A stretch of 64,000 nucleotides of DNA from Streptosporangium saharense (GTDB taxonomy: Bacteria; Actinomycetota; Actinomycetes; Streptosporangiales; Streptosporangiaceae). This document shows positions 16,187 to 25,066 of this stretch, one piece after another (positions within the stretch are counted from its first letter, which is position 1; each line of letters starts with the position of its first letter). The stretch lies in NCBI RefSeq assembly GCF_014203715.1, contig NZ_JACHJP010000001.1, forward strand, positions 970,432-1,034,431. Direction: 5' to 3'. The position numbers and the translations under genes are program-made. Under the pieces are notes generated by a model, which had not been told where the DNA came from, made no database searches, and saw only the letters and a program-made list of their open reading frames with translations.

Positions 16187-18031
16187 ATGTGCGGAATCGT
16201 GGGTTATGTCGGCGGGCGGCGGGCCGTTGACGTGGTCGTCGAGGGGCTGGGGCGGCTGGAGTACCGGGGGTACGACTCGTCGGGGGTCGCCCTCGTCGGG
16301 ACCGACGGGGAGCTGACCGTCGAGAAGAGGGCGGGCAAGCTGGCCAACCTGCGCTCAAGTCTGGCCGGGCACTCCGTGCCGCCCGCGACGACCGGGATCG
16401 GGCACACCAGGTGGGCCACCCACGGCGCGCCGACCGACCGCAACGCCCACCCGCACACCGACTGCTACGAGCGGATCGCGGTCATCCACAACGGCATCAT
16501 CGAGAACTTCGCCGAGCTGCGGGCCGAGCTTGAGGACAACGGGCACAAGATCGACTCGGAGACCGACACCGAGGTGGTCGCGCACATGCTCGAAGGGTTC
16601 GCCGACCTCGGGCTCGCCGAGGCGATGCGCCGTACCTGCCGACGTCTTGAGGGGGCCTTCACGCTGCTGGCCGTCTCGGTGGACGAGCCGGACACGGTGG
16701 TCGGCGCCCGGCGCAACTCGCCGCTGGTCGTCGGACGCGGTGACGGGGAGAACTTCCTGGGCTCGGACGTGGCGGCCTTCATCGCCCACACGCGGGAGGC
16801 GGTCGAGCTGGGCCAGGACCAGGTGGTACGGCTGCGCGCCAGCGAGATCACGGTCACCGACTTCGAGGGCCGTCCCGCCCCGACGCGCAACTACCACGTG
16901 GACTGGGACGCCTCGGCGGCGGAGAAGAGTGGCTACGACCACTTCATGCTGAAGGAGATCGCCGAGCAGCCCAGGGCGGTCGCGGACACGCTGCTGGGCA
17001 GGATCGGCGCGGACGGGCTGCTGACGCTGGACGAGATGCGGCTTTCCGGCGAGGAGCTGCGGGAGATCAACAAGATCATCGTGGTCGCCTGCGGCACCTC
17101 CTACCATGCCGGACTTATCGCGAAATATGCCATCGAACACTGGGCGGGTATCCCGTGCGAGGTCGAGCTGGCCAGCGAGTTCAGATACCGTGACCCGATC
17201 CTCACCCGCGACACGCTGATCATCGTGATCAGCCAGTCCGGCGAGACGATGGACACCCTGATGGCCGTACGGCACGCCCGCGAGCAGCACTCCCGGGTGC
17301 TGGCCATCTGCAACGTCAACGGCTCGACCATCCCGCGCGAGGCGGACGCCGTCCTCTACACCCACGCGGGCCCGGAGATCGCCGTCGCCTCGACCAAGGC
17401 CTTCCTCACCCAGCTCGTCGCCTGCTACCTGGTCGCGCTCTACCTCGCCCAGGTCAGGGGGACCAAGTTCGGCGACGAGATCTCCCAGATCGTCGCGAGG
17501 CTGTGGGAGATGCCCTCGCGGGTCGAGGAGGTGCTCTCCACGATGGAGCCGGTCAGGGAACTGGCCCGCTCGTTGGCCGGGGAGCGCTGCGTGCTCTTCC
17601 TCGGCCGTCACGTCGGCTTCCCCGTCGCCCTCGAAGGGGCGCTGAAGCTCAAGGAGCTCGCCTACATGCACGCCGAGGGCTTCGCGGCCGGGGAGCTCAA
17701 GCACGGGCCGATCGCGCTGATCGAGAGCGGGCTGCCCGTCGTGGTCGTGGTGCCCTCGCCGTCCGGCCAGCGGGTGACCCACGAGAAGATCGTCTCCAAC
17801 ATCCAGGAGATCAGGGCGAGGGGGGCCAAGACCATCGTCATCGCCGAGGAGGGGGACACCTCGGTCGAGCCGTACGCCGACACGCTGATCCGCGTTCCCG
17901 CGGTGCCGACCCTGCTCCAGCCGCTGGTGGCGACCGTGCCGCTGCAGGTCTTCGCCTGCGAGCTGGCCACGGCCAAGGGGCACGACGTGGACCAGCCCCG
18001 CAACCTGGCCAAGTCCGTCACGGTGGAGTAG
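16187..18031 (+). CDS. glmS: Glutamine--fructose-6-phosphate aminotransferase (isomerizing)
   Basis: 614 residues. The N-terminal glutaminase begins MCGIVGYVG, with Cys1 as nucleophile after Met removal, and has LEYRGYDSSG and HTRWATHG. Two SIS domains follow (ACGTSYHAG, SQSGETMDTL, then FLGRHVGFPVALEGALKLKE) and the C-terminus ends LAKSVTVE. It makes glucosamine-6-phosphate, feeding GlmM for cell-wall UDP-GlcNAc. The last 14 bases overlap the end of a convergent membrane-protein gene. Confidence 0.98.
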   Translation: MCGIVGYVGGRRAVDVVVEGLGRLEYRGYDSSGVALVGTDGELTVEKRAGKLANLRSSLAGHSVPPATTGIGHTRWATHGAPTDRNAHPHTDCYERIAVIHNGIIENFAELRAELEDNGHKIDSETDTEVVAHMLEGFADLGLAEAMRRTCRRLEGAFTLLAVSVDEPDTVVGARRNSPLVVGRGDGENFLGSDVAAFIAHTREAVELGQDQVVRLRASEITVTDFEGRPAPTRNYHVDWDASAAEKSGYDHFMLKEIAEQPRAVADTLLGRIGADGLLTLDEMRLSGEELREINKIIVVACGTSYHAGLIAKYAIEHWAGIPCEVELASEFRYRDPILTRDTLIIVISQSGETMDTLMAVRHAREQHSRVLAICNVNGSTIPREADAVLYTHAGPEIAVASTKAFLTQLVACYLVALYLAQVRGTKFGDEISQIVARLWEMPSRVEEVLSTMEPVRELARSLAGERCVLFLGRHVGFPVALEGALKLKELAYMHAEGFAAGELKHGPIALIESGLPVVVVVPSPSGQRVTHEKIVSNIQEIRARGAKTIVIAEEGDTSVEPYADTLIRVPAVPTLLQPLVATVPLQVFACELATAKGHDVDQPRNLAKSVTVE

Positions 18032-18773
18032 CCGCGGGTCCCACGGTGATCGCCCACTGCCGGGTGCCCGCGAGGAAGGCCGCGACCGTCAGGGGCAGGC
18101 TGACGAGGCCCGTCACCAGGTCGCCCCAGACGGGCAGGCTGACGGCGGCCAGGGCCCCGGCGAAGGCGAGGACCGCGTTGCCCGTGGCCAGCGTGTGGGC
18201 CGAGCGGGAGCGGGTGGCGAGCACGGCCGCGACCACGTCGGCGGGGGCGGCCGGGATCGGGCGCAGCCGCAGGGAGCGGACCAGGAGCAGCGTTCCGCCC
18301 GTGACGGCGGCGGTCATCACGGTCCAGGGCAGCCCCGGGACGGGCCGTCCCGTCACGGCGACGCCGATCCCGGCCAGCAGGCCCAGCACGCTCAGCGCGG
18401 CGCCGCCGTACAGGAAGGAGCGAGCCTGGGGGGACAGCAGCCGGGGCGGGGCGGGGGCGGCCGCGACCGGGCCGGGCTCGCGCCTGGCGCCGATCGCCAG
18501 CTCCGCCCCGAGCACGCCCAGGAACCAGCCGCTGAACGGATCGAGTGTCAGCGGATCCGGGAGCCCCGTGAGAAGAACGAGGCCCGCAGCCAGCCCAGAG
18601 GCCCGCCACATGCGTGTGGTCCGCAGGTAGCGCCGCACGACCGGCTCCGCGCCGGGGGTGACCGCCAGCGCCTGACGCCTGGCGAACAGGGAGATCCGCT
18701 GCGGGTGCACCGGGCCCGACCAGTACCACGCCGCGAAGGCCATCAGGACGGCGGTGGCGGCCAGCGAGAGCAT
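18018..18773 (-). CDS. Uncharacterised integral membrane protein
   Basis: 251 residues with about six to seven hydrophobic segments arranged in pairs, separated by Arg-rich loops (FARRQ, RTTRMW, ATRSRS). No catalytic motif is evident and I do not recognise the family. Its gene converges on glmS, overlapping it by 14 bases, and stands divergent from acpS. The gap between it and acpS holds a pair of DnaA-box-like sequences. Confidence 0.75.
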   Translation of the reverse strand: MLSLAATAVLMAFAAWYWSGPVHPQRISLFARRQALAVTPGAEPVVRRYLRTTRMWRASGLAAGLVLLTGLPDPLTLDPFSGWFLGVLGAELAIGARREPGPVAAAPAPPRLLSPQARSFLYGGAALSVLGLLAGIGVAVTGRPVPGLPWTVMTAAVTGGTLLLVRSLRLRPIPAAPADVVAAVLATRSRSAHTLATGNAVLAFAGALAAVSLPVWGDLVTGLVSLPLTVAAFLAGTRQWAITVGPAATPP

Positions 18774-18829
18774 GTGATCATTTTAGGAGCGGCGACCGAC
18801 ATTTCCCGTCTCGGCAGGCCATGGGGGAT

Positions 18830-18850
18830 GTGTCCACAACCTGTGGACAA
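18830..18850. promoter_or_regulatory. Head-to-head pair of DnaA-box-like 9-mers
   Basis: The minus strand of 18842-18850 reads TTGTCCACA, the DnaA box preferred in Streptomyces and relatives. The plus strand of 18830-18838 reads GTGTCCACA, one mismatch. Together they give a perfect TGTCCACA-ACC-TGTGGACA dyad in the gap before acpS. Only two boxes and no A+T-rich unwinding region are present, so this is not an origin. Confidence 0.55.
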
Positions 18851-18903
18851 CATCCATGGATTGCCGGGACATGAAAGTGGGTAACGCGGCCTAGCCTGGA
18901 ACC

Positions 18904-19254
18904 GTGATCGTGGGTATCGGGGTCGACGTCGTGGACGTGGCACGTTTCGCGGCGTCGCTCGAAAGGACGCCCTCCCTGCGGGCCAGGCTGTTCACCGAGG
19001 CCGAGCGCGGGCTGGCCGTACGGTCCCTGGCGGCGCGGTTCGCGGCCAAGGAGGCCGTCGCCAAGGCCCTGGGCGCCCCTCCCGGCCTGAGCCACCTCGA
19101 CGCCGAGGTCCTCCCCGGCGCGTACGGCAGGCCCGAACTGCGGGTCCACGGCACGGTCGCCGAGGTCGCCGTGACCCTCGGCGTCCTGCGGTGGCACGTG
19201 TCGCTGACCCACGACGCCGGTGTCGCCGTCGCCTACGTGATCGCCGAAGGCTGA
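18904..19254 (+). CDS. acpS: Holo-[acyl-carrier-protein] synthase
   Basis: 116 residues from a GTG at 18904. The family motifs are [12 protein letters not shown] (metal-binding Asp) and [14 protein letters not shown] (Glu/Lys), and the protein has the usual AcpS length. It transfers 4'-phosphopantetheine from CoA to acyl carrier proteins. It is followed 49 bases later by nnrD, a common actinobacterial pairing. There is no obvious Shine-Dalgarno before the GTG, so translation may be leaderless. Confidence 0.95.
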   Translation: MIVGIGVDVVDVARFAASLERTPSLRARLFTEAERGLAVRSLAARFAAKEAVAKALGAPPGLSHLDAEVLPGAYGRPELRVHGTVAEVAVTLGVLRWHVSLTHDAGVAVAYVIAEG

Positions 19255-19303
19255 CCGCACGGCCTCGCGCTGCGGCGTGGACGGGACGGGATACCGTCGG
19301 ATC

Positions 19304-20794
19304 ATGCTCAGCGCTTACACCTCCGACCAGATCAGGACGGCCGAGGCGGCCCTGATGGCGAAGCTGCCCGACGGCACGCTCATGGACCGGGCCGCGACCG
19401 GCCTCGCCACGGTCTGCGCGGCGCTGCTCGGCGGCGTGTACGGCTCGCGCGTCGTGCTGCTGGTCGGCTCTGGAGACAACGGGGGCGACGCCCTGTTCGC
19501 CGGGGCACGCCTGGCGGCCAGGGGAGCCAGGGTCGACGCGGTCCTGGCCGGGACCCGGGTCCACGAGGCCGGGCTCGCGGCCCTGCGTCGCGCCGGGGGA
19601 CGCGTCCTGGACGTCAGGGAGGCCGGGGACGACGGGCGGGAGCGGGCACGCACACTGATCAAGCGAGCCGACCTGGTCATGGACGGCCTGCTCGGCATCG
19701 GGGGCGCCGGAGCGCTGCGGGAGCCGTACTCGACGCTGGCGGAACTGACGCATGAGACCGACAGACCGCTGGTCGTCGCCGTTGACGTGCCGAGCGGGGT
19801 GGACGCCAGCACCGGGCGGGTCGAGGGGGAGGCGGTCAGGGCCGACTACACGGTCACCTTCGGCGCCTGCAAGGCGGGACTGCTCGTCAGCCCGGGGGCG
19901 CGCCACACGGGACGGATCGAGTTCGTCGACATCGGGCTCGGGCCTTACACACCGGAGCCCGCGGTGACCGCGCTGACCGACGCCGACGTGGCCGCGATGC
20001 TGCCCAGGCCGGACACCACCTCCGACAAGTACCGCAGGGGCGTGGTCGGCGTCGCGGCGGGTAGTCACGGCTACACCGGGGCCGCGGTGCTGGCGGTCGG
20101 CGGGGCGGTCAGGTCGGGGGCGGGGATGGTCCGCTACGCCGGGGTCGCCGAGCCGGTGGCGCAGGTGCGCGCCCGCTGGCCGGAGGCGGTGATCACGGAG
20201 CTGGCGCCGGGGGAGGGCGTCGGCGAGGTCGGCAGGGTGCAGGCGTGGGTGCTCGGTCCCGGCCTCGGGACGGGGGCGGAGTCGCTGGAGATCGCCCGTA
20301 CCGTGCTGGCGAGCGACGTGCCCGTGCTCCTCGACGCGGACGCGCTGACGCTGGCCGCCCGCGACAGGTCGCTGCTGCGCCGTACGGCACCGGTGCTCGT
20401 CACCCCGCACGCGGGCGAGCTGTCGCGGCTGCTCGACGTGCCCAGGGAGCGGATCGAGGCGGACCCTCTCGACCATGTACGGCGGGCGGTGGACGAGCTG
20501 GGCGTGACCGTGCTGCTCAAGGGTTCGACCACGCTCGTGGCGCGGGACGGCCTGCCGGTCAGGGTGAACCTCACCGGCAGCCCGTGGCTGGCCACCGCGG
20601 GCACCGGCGACGTGCTGGCCGGGATCGCGGGGACGCTCCTGGCGGCCGGGCTCGACGCCTACGACGCGGCCTCGTGCGCCGCCCACCTGCACGGCCTGGC
20701 CGGTGCCGACGGGCCCGTGTCCGCCTGGGACGTCCTTGAGGCCGTCCAGGGGGTCGTACGGTCCCTCCTCGAACCCGGGTTCCGGTCGAAGTAG
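19304..20794 (+). CDS. nnrD: Bifunctional NAD(P)H-hydrate epimerase / ADP-dependent NAD(P)H-hydrate dehydratase
   Basis: 496 residues from the ATG at 19304, giving MLSAYTSDQIRTAEAALMA as in relatives; an in-frame ATG at 19277 is less likely. The N-terminal YjeF_N domain has VGSGDNGGDALFAGARLA and VVAVDVPSGVDA. The C-terminal ribokinase-like dehydratase has KYRRGVVGVAAGS, VTPHAGELSRLL, LLKGSTTLVA and the catalytic GTGDVLAGI. It repairs hydrated NADH and NADPH. Common neighbour of acpS and alr in actinomycetes. I use nnrD as the fused-gene symbol. Confidence 0.94.
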   Translation: MLSAYTSDQIRTAEAALMAKLPDGTLMDRAATGLATVCAALLGGVYGSRVVLLVGSGDNGGDALFAGARLAARGARVDAVLAGTRVHEAGLAALRRAGGRVLDVREAGDDGRERARTLIKRADLVMDGLLGIGGAGALREPYSTLAELTHETDRPLVVAVDVPSGVDASTGRVEGEAVRADYTVTFGACKAGLLVSPGARHTGRIEFVDIGLGPYTPEPAVTALTDADVAAMLPRPDTTSDKYRRGVVGVAAGSHGYTGAAVLAVGGAVRSGAGMVRYAGVAEPVAQVRARWPEAVITELAPGEGVGEVGRVQAWVLGPGLGTGAESLEIARTVLASDVPVLLDADALTLAARDRSLLRRTAPVLVTPHAGELSRLLDVPRERIEADPLDHVRRAVDELGVTVLLKGSTTLVARDGLPVRVNLTGSPWLATAGTGDVLAGIAGTLLAAGLDAYDAASCAAHLHGLAGADGPVSAWDVLEAVQGVVRSLLEPGFRSK

Positions 20795-20923
20795 GGCGGG
20801 AGTTTCGGACGCGGCGAGCCGGGCAGGTGGAGTGCTCGTCCCGGCCGCCAACCAGGCGCCGGAAACGTCCCTAAAGGGGTGCCTTTGGCATAGGTTAGAC
20901 CGCTGACCTGGGAGACTGGATGA

Positions 20924-22051
20924 ATGAGCATGCCGATGACCCCTGCCGAGGCGAGGGTGAACCTCTCTGCCATCAGGGAAAACGTGGCCTTGCTGAGGGA
21001 GCGCTCTCAGGGCGCGGAGACCATGGCCGTGGTCAAGTCCGACGGTTACGGCCACGGCCTGGCCGCCTCCGCCGAGGCCTGCCTCGCGGGGGGCGCGACC
21101 AGGTTCGGCACCGCCTACATCCGTGAGGCTCTGGCGCTGCGGGCCGCCGGGGTCACGGTGCCGGTCCTGGCGTGGATCATCCCGCCGGGCGAGCCTCTTG
21201 AGGAGGCGATCGTCCAGGGGATCGACCTGTCGGCGGGCGCCGTGTGGCTGGTCGACGCGATCGCCGAGGCCGCGGGCCGTACGGGCAGGGTGGCCAGGGT
21301 GCACCTGAAGGTGGACACCGGCATCCGCAGGGGCGGCGCGACCAGCGCCGAGTGGCCCGCGCTCGTGGAGCGTGCCACCAAGCGGCAGATCGAGGGGACG
21401 ATCGAGGTCGTCGGGCTCTGGTCCCACCTCGCCTGCGCCGACATGCCCGGCCACCCGTCCGTCGAGATCCAGCTCGACGCCTTCGACGAGGCCCTGGCCA
21501 TCGCCGGACGGGCGGGGCTCGGCGGCTCGCACGTGATCCGGCACCTGGCCAACTCGGCGGCGGTGCTGACGCTGCCCAGGGCGCGCTACGACATGGTCCG
21601 TCCCGGGCTCGCGCTCTTCGGCCTGAGCCCCATCCCGGAGCTGGGCGACTTCGGGCTGCGGCCCGCGATGACCCTGGTCGCGCGGATCGCGATGGCCAAG
21701 CGGGTGCCCGCGGGCTGCGGCGTCTCCTATGGCCACACCTACCTCACCGACCGCGAGACCACGCTCGGCCTCGTCCCCCTCGGCTACGCCGACGGCATCA
21801 TGCGCCACGCGGGCAACACGGCCCAGGTGCTCGCGGGCGGCAGGCGGCGACTCGTCGCGGGACGGGTCTGCATGGACCAGTTCGTCATCGACGTCGGGGA
21901 CGACCCGATCGCCGAGGGTGACGAGGTCGTCGTCTTCGGTGACGGATCGCGGGGGGAGCCGACCCTGCAGGAGTGGGCGGATTCCCTTGGCACGATTACC
22001 CATGAGATTGTGACCAGGATCGGATCGCGGGTTCCGCGCGTTTACCACTGA
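20924..22051 (+). CDS. alr: Alanine racemase
   Basis: 375 residues from the ATG at 20924 (ATGs at 20930 and 20936 are also in frame; GGGAG is best spaced for the first). The PLP lysine lies in AVVKSDGYGHGL near residue 38, the catalytic Tyr in GVSYGHTYLT, and the C-terminal MDQFVIDVGD is typical. It interconverts L- and D-alanine for peptidoglycan. Next genes are an alpha/beta hydrolase and tsaE, the usual actinobacterial order. Confidence 0.96.
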   Translation: MSMPMTPAEARVNLSAIRENVALLRERSQGAETMAVVKSDGYGHGLAASAEACLAGGATRFGTAYIREALALRAAGVTVPVLAWIIPPGEPLEEAIVQGIDLSAGAVWLVDAIAEAAGRTGRVARVHLKVDTGIRRGGATSAEWPALVERATKRQIEGTIEVVGLWSHLACADMPGHPSVEIQLDAFDEALAIAGRAGLGGSHVIRHLANSAAVLTLPRARYDMVRPGLALFGLSPIPELGDFGLRPAMTLVARIAMAKRVPAGCGVSYGHTYLTDRETTLGLVPLGYADGIMRHAGNTAQVLAGGRRRLVAGRVCMDQFVIDVGDDPIAEGDEVVVFGDGSRGEPTLQEWADSLGTITHEIVTRIGSRVPRVYH

Positions 22052-22073
22052 GAGGGCATGACTGGGGGGTCGC

Positions 22074-23174
22074 ATGAGCAACACCGCACGGCGCAGGGTC
22101 GGCATCGCGGGAGCCGTCGTCGGCACCGCGTCCGCCGGGGTGGCCGCAGCGGCCCTCGCCAAGCGGTACGCGGTCGGACGCATCAGGCTCCGGCCCGACC
22201 TGGAGATGAGCGAGCCGCTCGGTGAGCTGCGCGGCGAGCCGGTCAGGGTCACCACCTCCGACGGCGTCAGCCTCTACGCCGAGGTGGACGGTTTGGAGAC
22301 CTCCCCGCTGACCGTGGTGCTCTGCCACGGCTACACGCTCAATCTGGACTCCTGGCACTACCAGCGACGCGACCTGCGTGAGTCCTACCGCCTGGTCCTG
22401 TGGGACCAGCGCGCGCACGGCCGCTCGCCCCGCGCGGGCGCGGAGGGCTCCACGATCGACCGGCTCGGCGACGACCTGGCCGAGGTGATCGCGGAGCTGG
22501 TGCCGGGGCCGTGCGTCCTGGTCGGCCACTCCATGGGCGGGATGACCGTCATGGCGCTGGCCGAGCGCTACCCCGAGCTGTTCGGCGACAAGATCAAGGG
22601 TGTCGCGCTGATCTCCACCTCGGCGGGCAAACTGGCCGAGATCTCCCTCGGGCTGCCCGCGCTGCTGTCGAGGGCGGTGCACAAGGTCACCCCGAGCACG
22701 GTCGCCCTGCTCGGCCGGGGCGGCGCGCTGGTCGACAAGGGGCGTCAGGCGGGCAACGACGTGGCCTTCCTGCTCCTGCGCCACCTGGGCTTCGGCGACC
22801 CGAAGAGCGTCAGCCCGACTGTCGTCGACTTCGCCGAGTCGATGATCCGCTCGACGCCGTTCGAGGTGATCGCCGACTTCTACCCCGCGCTGATGTCGCA
22901 CGACAAGCTGAGCGCCCTCGGCGTCCTGGACGACGTGCCGACCTCCATCATCGTGGGGGACAAGGACTGGCTGACGCCGATCGAGCACAGCAGGGCCATC
23001 GCGGCGGCGCTGCCGCGCGCCCAGCTCACCGAGGTTCCGGGAACCTCCCACCTGATCCAGCTCGAACGCCCTACGGTCGTCAACGACGCGCTGCGCGACC
23101 TGCTCAAGCGGGCGGCGGCCGAACCAGGGGGCGGCGAGCCCGGACGGACACCACCAGGGGAGAAGAGACAGTGA
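22074..23174 (+). CDS. Alpha/beta hydrolase with N-terminal hydrophobic segment
   Basis: 366 residues. After a hydrophobic N-terminal segment (GIAGAVVGTASAGVAAAALA) that may be an anchor or signal, an alpha/beta-hydrolase fold follows. It has an oxyanion-type HGYTLNLDSW, nucleophile elbow GHSMGG (Ser near 155), an Asp in GDKDWLTP and the His in GTSHLIQLE. The substrate is unknown; this family sits between alr and tsaE in many actinomycetes. The C-terminal 20 residues are Gly/Pro/Arg-rich. The stop codon overlaps the tsaE GTG by 4 bases. Confidence 0.88.
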   Translation: MSNTARRRVGIAGAVVGTASAGVAAAALAKRYAVGRIRLRPDLEMSEPLGELRGEPVRVTTSDGVSLYAEVDGLETSPLTVVLCHGYTLNLDSWHYQRRDLRESYRLVLWDQRAHGRSPRAGAEGSTIDRLGDDLAEVIAELVPGPCVLVGHSMGGMTVMALAERYPELFGDKIKGVALISTSAGKLAEISLGLPALLSRAVHKVTPSTVALLGRGGALVDKGRQAGNDVAFLLLRHLGFGDPKSVSPTVVDFAESMIRSTPFEVIADFYPALMSHDKLSALGVLDDVPTSIIVGDKDWLTPIEHSRAIAAALPRAQLTEVPGTSHLIQLERPTVVNDALRDLLKRAAAEPGGGEPGRTPPGEKRQ

Positions 23175-23623
23175 GAGTCGTGGCGACCGCCGAGGAGATG
23201 CGTGAGCTCGGCGTCGAGCTGGCCGGGCTGCTGCGCGCGGGAGACCTCGCGGTGCTCTCCGGGCCGCTGGGCGCGGGCAAGACGACCCTGGTCCAGGGGA
23301 TCGCCGAGGGGCTGAAGGTGCGCGGGCCGATCACCTCCCCGACCTTCGTCATCGCCAGGGTCCACCCCTCGCTGGCCGGGGGCCCCGCCCTGGTGCACGC
23401 CGACGCCTACCGGCTCGGCGGGGACCTTGAGGTCGACGACCTCGACCTGGACGCCTCCCTCGAAGACTCGGTGACGGTCGTCGAGTGGGGTGAGGGCCTC
23501 GTCGAGGGGCTGACCGAGGACCGCCTTGAGATCCACATCCAGCGCGCCGAGGCGGCCGGGGTCGGCGAGGAGCGGACCGTACGGCTGAACGGCGTCGGCG
23601 CCCGCTGGGAGGGCGTTGTCTGA
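23171..23623 (+). CDS. tsaE: tRNA threonylcarbamoyladenosine biosynthesis ATPase TsaE
   Basis: 150 residues from the GTG at 23171, which overlaps the hydrolase stop (GTGA). Walker A is GPLGAGKTTLVQGI, followed by ITSPTFVI and VHADAYRL, and VTVVEWGEGL marks Walker B. TsaE binds TsaB-TsaD and its ATP hydrolysis is needed to turn over t6A synthesis at position 37 of ANN-decoding tRNAs. TsaB and TsaD are encoded 1.4-2.6 kb downstream, separated by a sortase pair. The frame open upstream is a shadow inside the hydrolase gene. Confidence 0.95.
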   Translation: MRVVATAEEMRELGVELAGLLRAGDLAVLSGPLGAGKTTLVQGIAEGLKVRGPITSPTFVIARVHPSLAGGPALVHADAYRLGGDLEVDDLDLDASLEDSVTVVEWGEGLVEGLTEDRLEIHIQRAEAAGVGEERTVRLNGVGARWEGVV

Positions 23624-23746
23624 TTCACCCCCGTAGGCACGGGAATCCTGTCACTCTGGCAGCACGCCCCACTTGGTATAGATCATTGGAACCGAAGATC
23701 GACCATGCGGGTATGCCCATGTTTAATGGGATTCAGGCGGGAAGTT

Positions 23747-24460
23747 ATGCCGGGCAAAGGGTCGTCGGCCGGACTGCGAAGTGGAGTGCGACGGGTGCCA
23801 AGGGTCAAGCGTGTCGCGGTTCTGGGGGCTGCGGCCCTCTTCGGAGTGGCCGGATGTACGGCCCAGCCCACCACGGAGAACACGGACGGGAACGTCTCGC
23901 CCGTGTCGCAACGGACGGCGATCAGCAGGCAGGACATCGAGGTCCAGCTCCAACCGGCCCGCGCCAAGGCCGGGCAGAAGGTATGGGTGCTGGCGAACTG
24001 CCCCATCCCCGAGGGCGGCCCCGAGCACAGGGGCACCGCCTCCTCCGAGGCCTTCGGCGCCCCGATCACCCTTGAGCCCATCCTCGCCACCCCGAGCCCC
24101 TCGGCCTCGGCGACCGGCACGCCCGCGGCGCGCCCCTGGGTCCGCGGCCAGGCCACCGTCGCCGACAGCGTGAAGGCCGGGGTCTACGACGTCAACACCA
24201 GGTGCGAGGGCACCAACGACACCGGCAAGGCCGGGCTGCGGATCGTCTCCGACACCAAGCCGAGCTCCGAGCCGACCACGCGCCCGAGGCCGACCCGCAC
24301 GATCATCTCCACCCACGCTCCCGGCACCGGCGGCGGAGGCACCGCCGCGGGCGGCCCCAACGACGGCTCCGGCATGCCGCTCGGCGCCACCGGGGCACTG
24401 CTCGCCGTCGCCCTGGCGGGCGGCGCGGGCTACCTCGTCGTACGGCGCCGCCGCTCGTAG
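23747..24460 (+). CDS. Exported protein with lipobox-like signal and sortase-like C-terminal sorting signal
   Basis: 237 residues from the ATG at 23747 (GGCGGGAAG upstream); a GTG at 23795 and an ATG at 23705 are alternatives. A basic N-region is followed by a hydrophobic stretch ending LFGVAGC, a lipobox-like site with Cys37. The mature part has an Ig-like region with two Cys, then Pro/Thr-rich linkers. The C-terminus has LGATG (212-216), a hydrophobic span and RRRRS, the layout of a sortase signal, although the usual second-position Pro is Gly. The next gene is a class F sortase, 17 bases away, so it is probably the substrate. A simple membrane anchor is the alternative. Confidence 0.75.
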   Translation: MPGKGSSAGLRSGVRRVPRVKRVAVLGAAALFGVAGCTAQPTTENTDGNVSPVSQRTAISRQDIEVQLQPARAKAGQKVWVLANCPIPEGGPEHRGTASSEAFGAPITLEPILATPSPSASATGTPAARPWVRGQATVADSVKAGVYDVNTRCEGTNDTGKAGLRIVSDTKPSSEPTTRPRPTRTIISTHAPGTGGGGTAAGGPNDGSGMPLGATGALLAVALAGGAGYLVVRRRRS

Positions 24461-24477
24461 TGGCCCCGTAGGCACCG

Positions 24478-25035
24478 ATGGCAGACTCCTCCCGCTGGAC
24501 CCGGATCATCGTCGCCGGGCTCGTCACCGGCTTCGTGATGGTCGCGGTCAACAAGGGCGTGGGCAGGGACGAGACCCCCGCCCGCGCCTCGGTCGTGCCC
24601 AAGCGCCTCGACATCCCCTCGCTGGGCATCGAGGCGCCGCTGATGAAGCTCGGCGTCACCGACGGCCAGATCGACCTGCCGCCCTTCGACAGGCCGGACA
24701 CGGCCGGATGGCTCAAGGAGAGCGCGGTCCCCGGCGACCCCGGCTCCGCGGTGATCCTCGGGCACGTGGACACCAAGACCGACCCGGCCGTCTTCTACAA
24801 GCTGAAGCAGATGCGGTCCGGGCAGGTGATCAAGGTCGTGCGCAGCGACGGCAAGGTCGCCCAGTACCGCGTCGACTCCATCGAGCAGACCAGCAAGGAA
24901 CGTTTCCCCGCAGACAAGGTCTACCTGGAGGACGGCCTGAGGCTCATCACCTGCGGCGGGACCTTCGACTGGGACAAGCACGAGTACCGCGACAACGTGA
25001 TCGTCTACGCGACCCTCGTCAAGGCGAGGACCTGA
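24478..25035 (+). CDS. Class F sortase
   Basis: 185 residues. An N-terminal hydrophobic anchor (about 9-25) leads into a sortase fold. The catalytic triad is visible: H96 in VILGHVDT, C159 in LITCGG and R171 in HEYRDNVIVY. The early PKRLDIPSLGIEAPL motif is typical of class F enzymes of actinomycetes. It cleaves sorting signals on the outer face of the membrane and attaches proteins to the wall. It is likely cotranscribed with the preceding candidate substrate. Placement between tsaE and tsaB separates genes that are often adjacent. Confidence 0.92.
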   Translation: MADSSRWTRIIVAGLVTGFVMVAVNKGVGRDETPARASVVPKRLDIPSLGIEAPLMKLGVTDGQIDLPPFDRPDTAGWLKESAVPGDPGSAVILGHVDTKTDPAVFYKLKQMRSGQVIKVVRSDGKVAQYRVDSIEQTSKERFPADKVYLEDGLRLITCGGTFDWDKHEYRDNVIVYATLVKART

Positions 25036-25066
25036 CCCGATCCGAGACGGACTAGGCTAACTGTTC

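Noticed and set aside
18780-18903. Replication origin at the DnaA boxes
   Set aside because: Only two boxes, no A+T-rich unwinding region, no dnaA/dnaN nearby.
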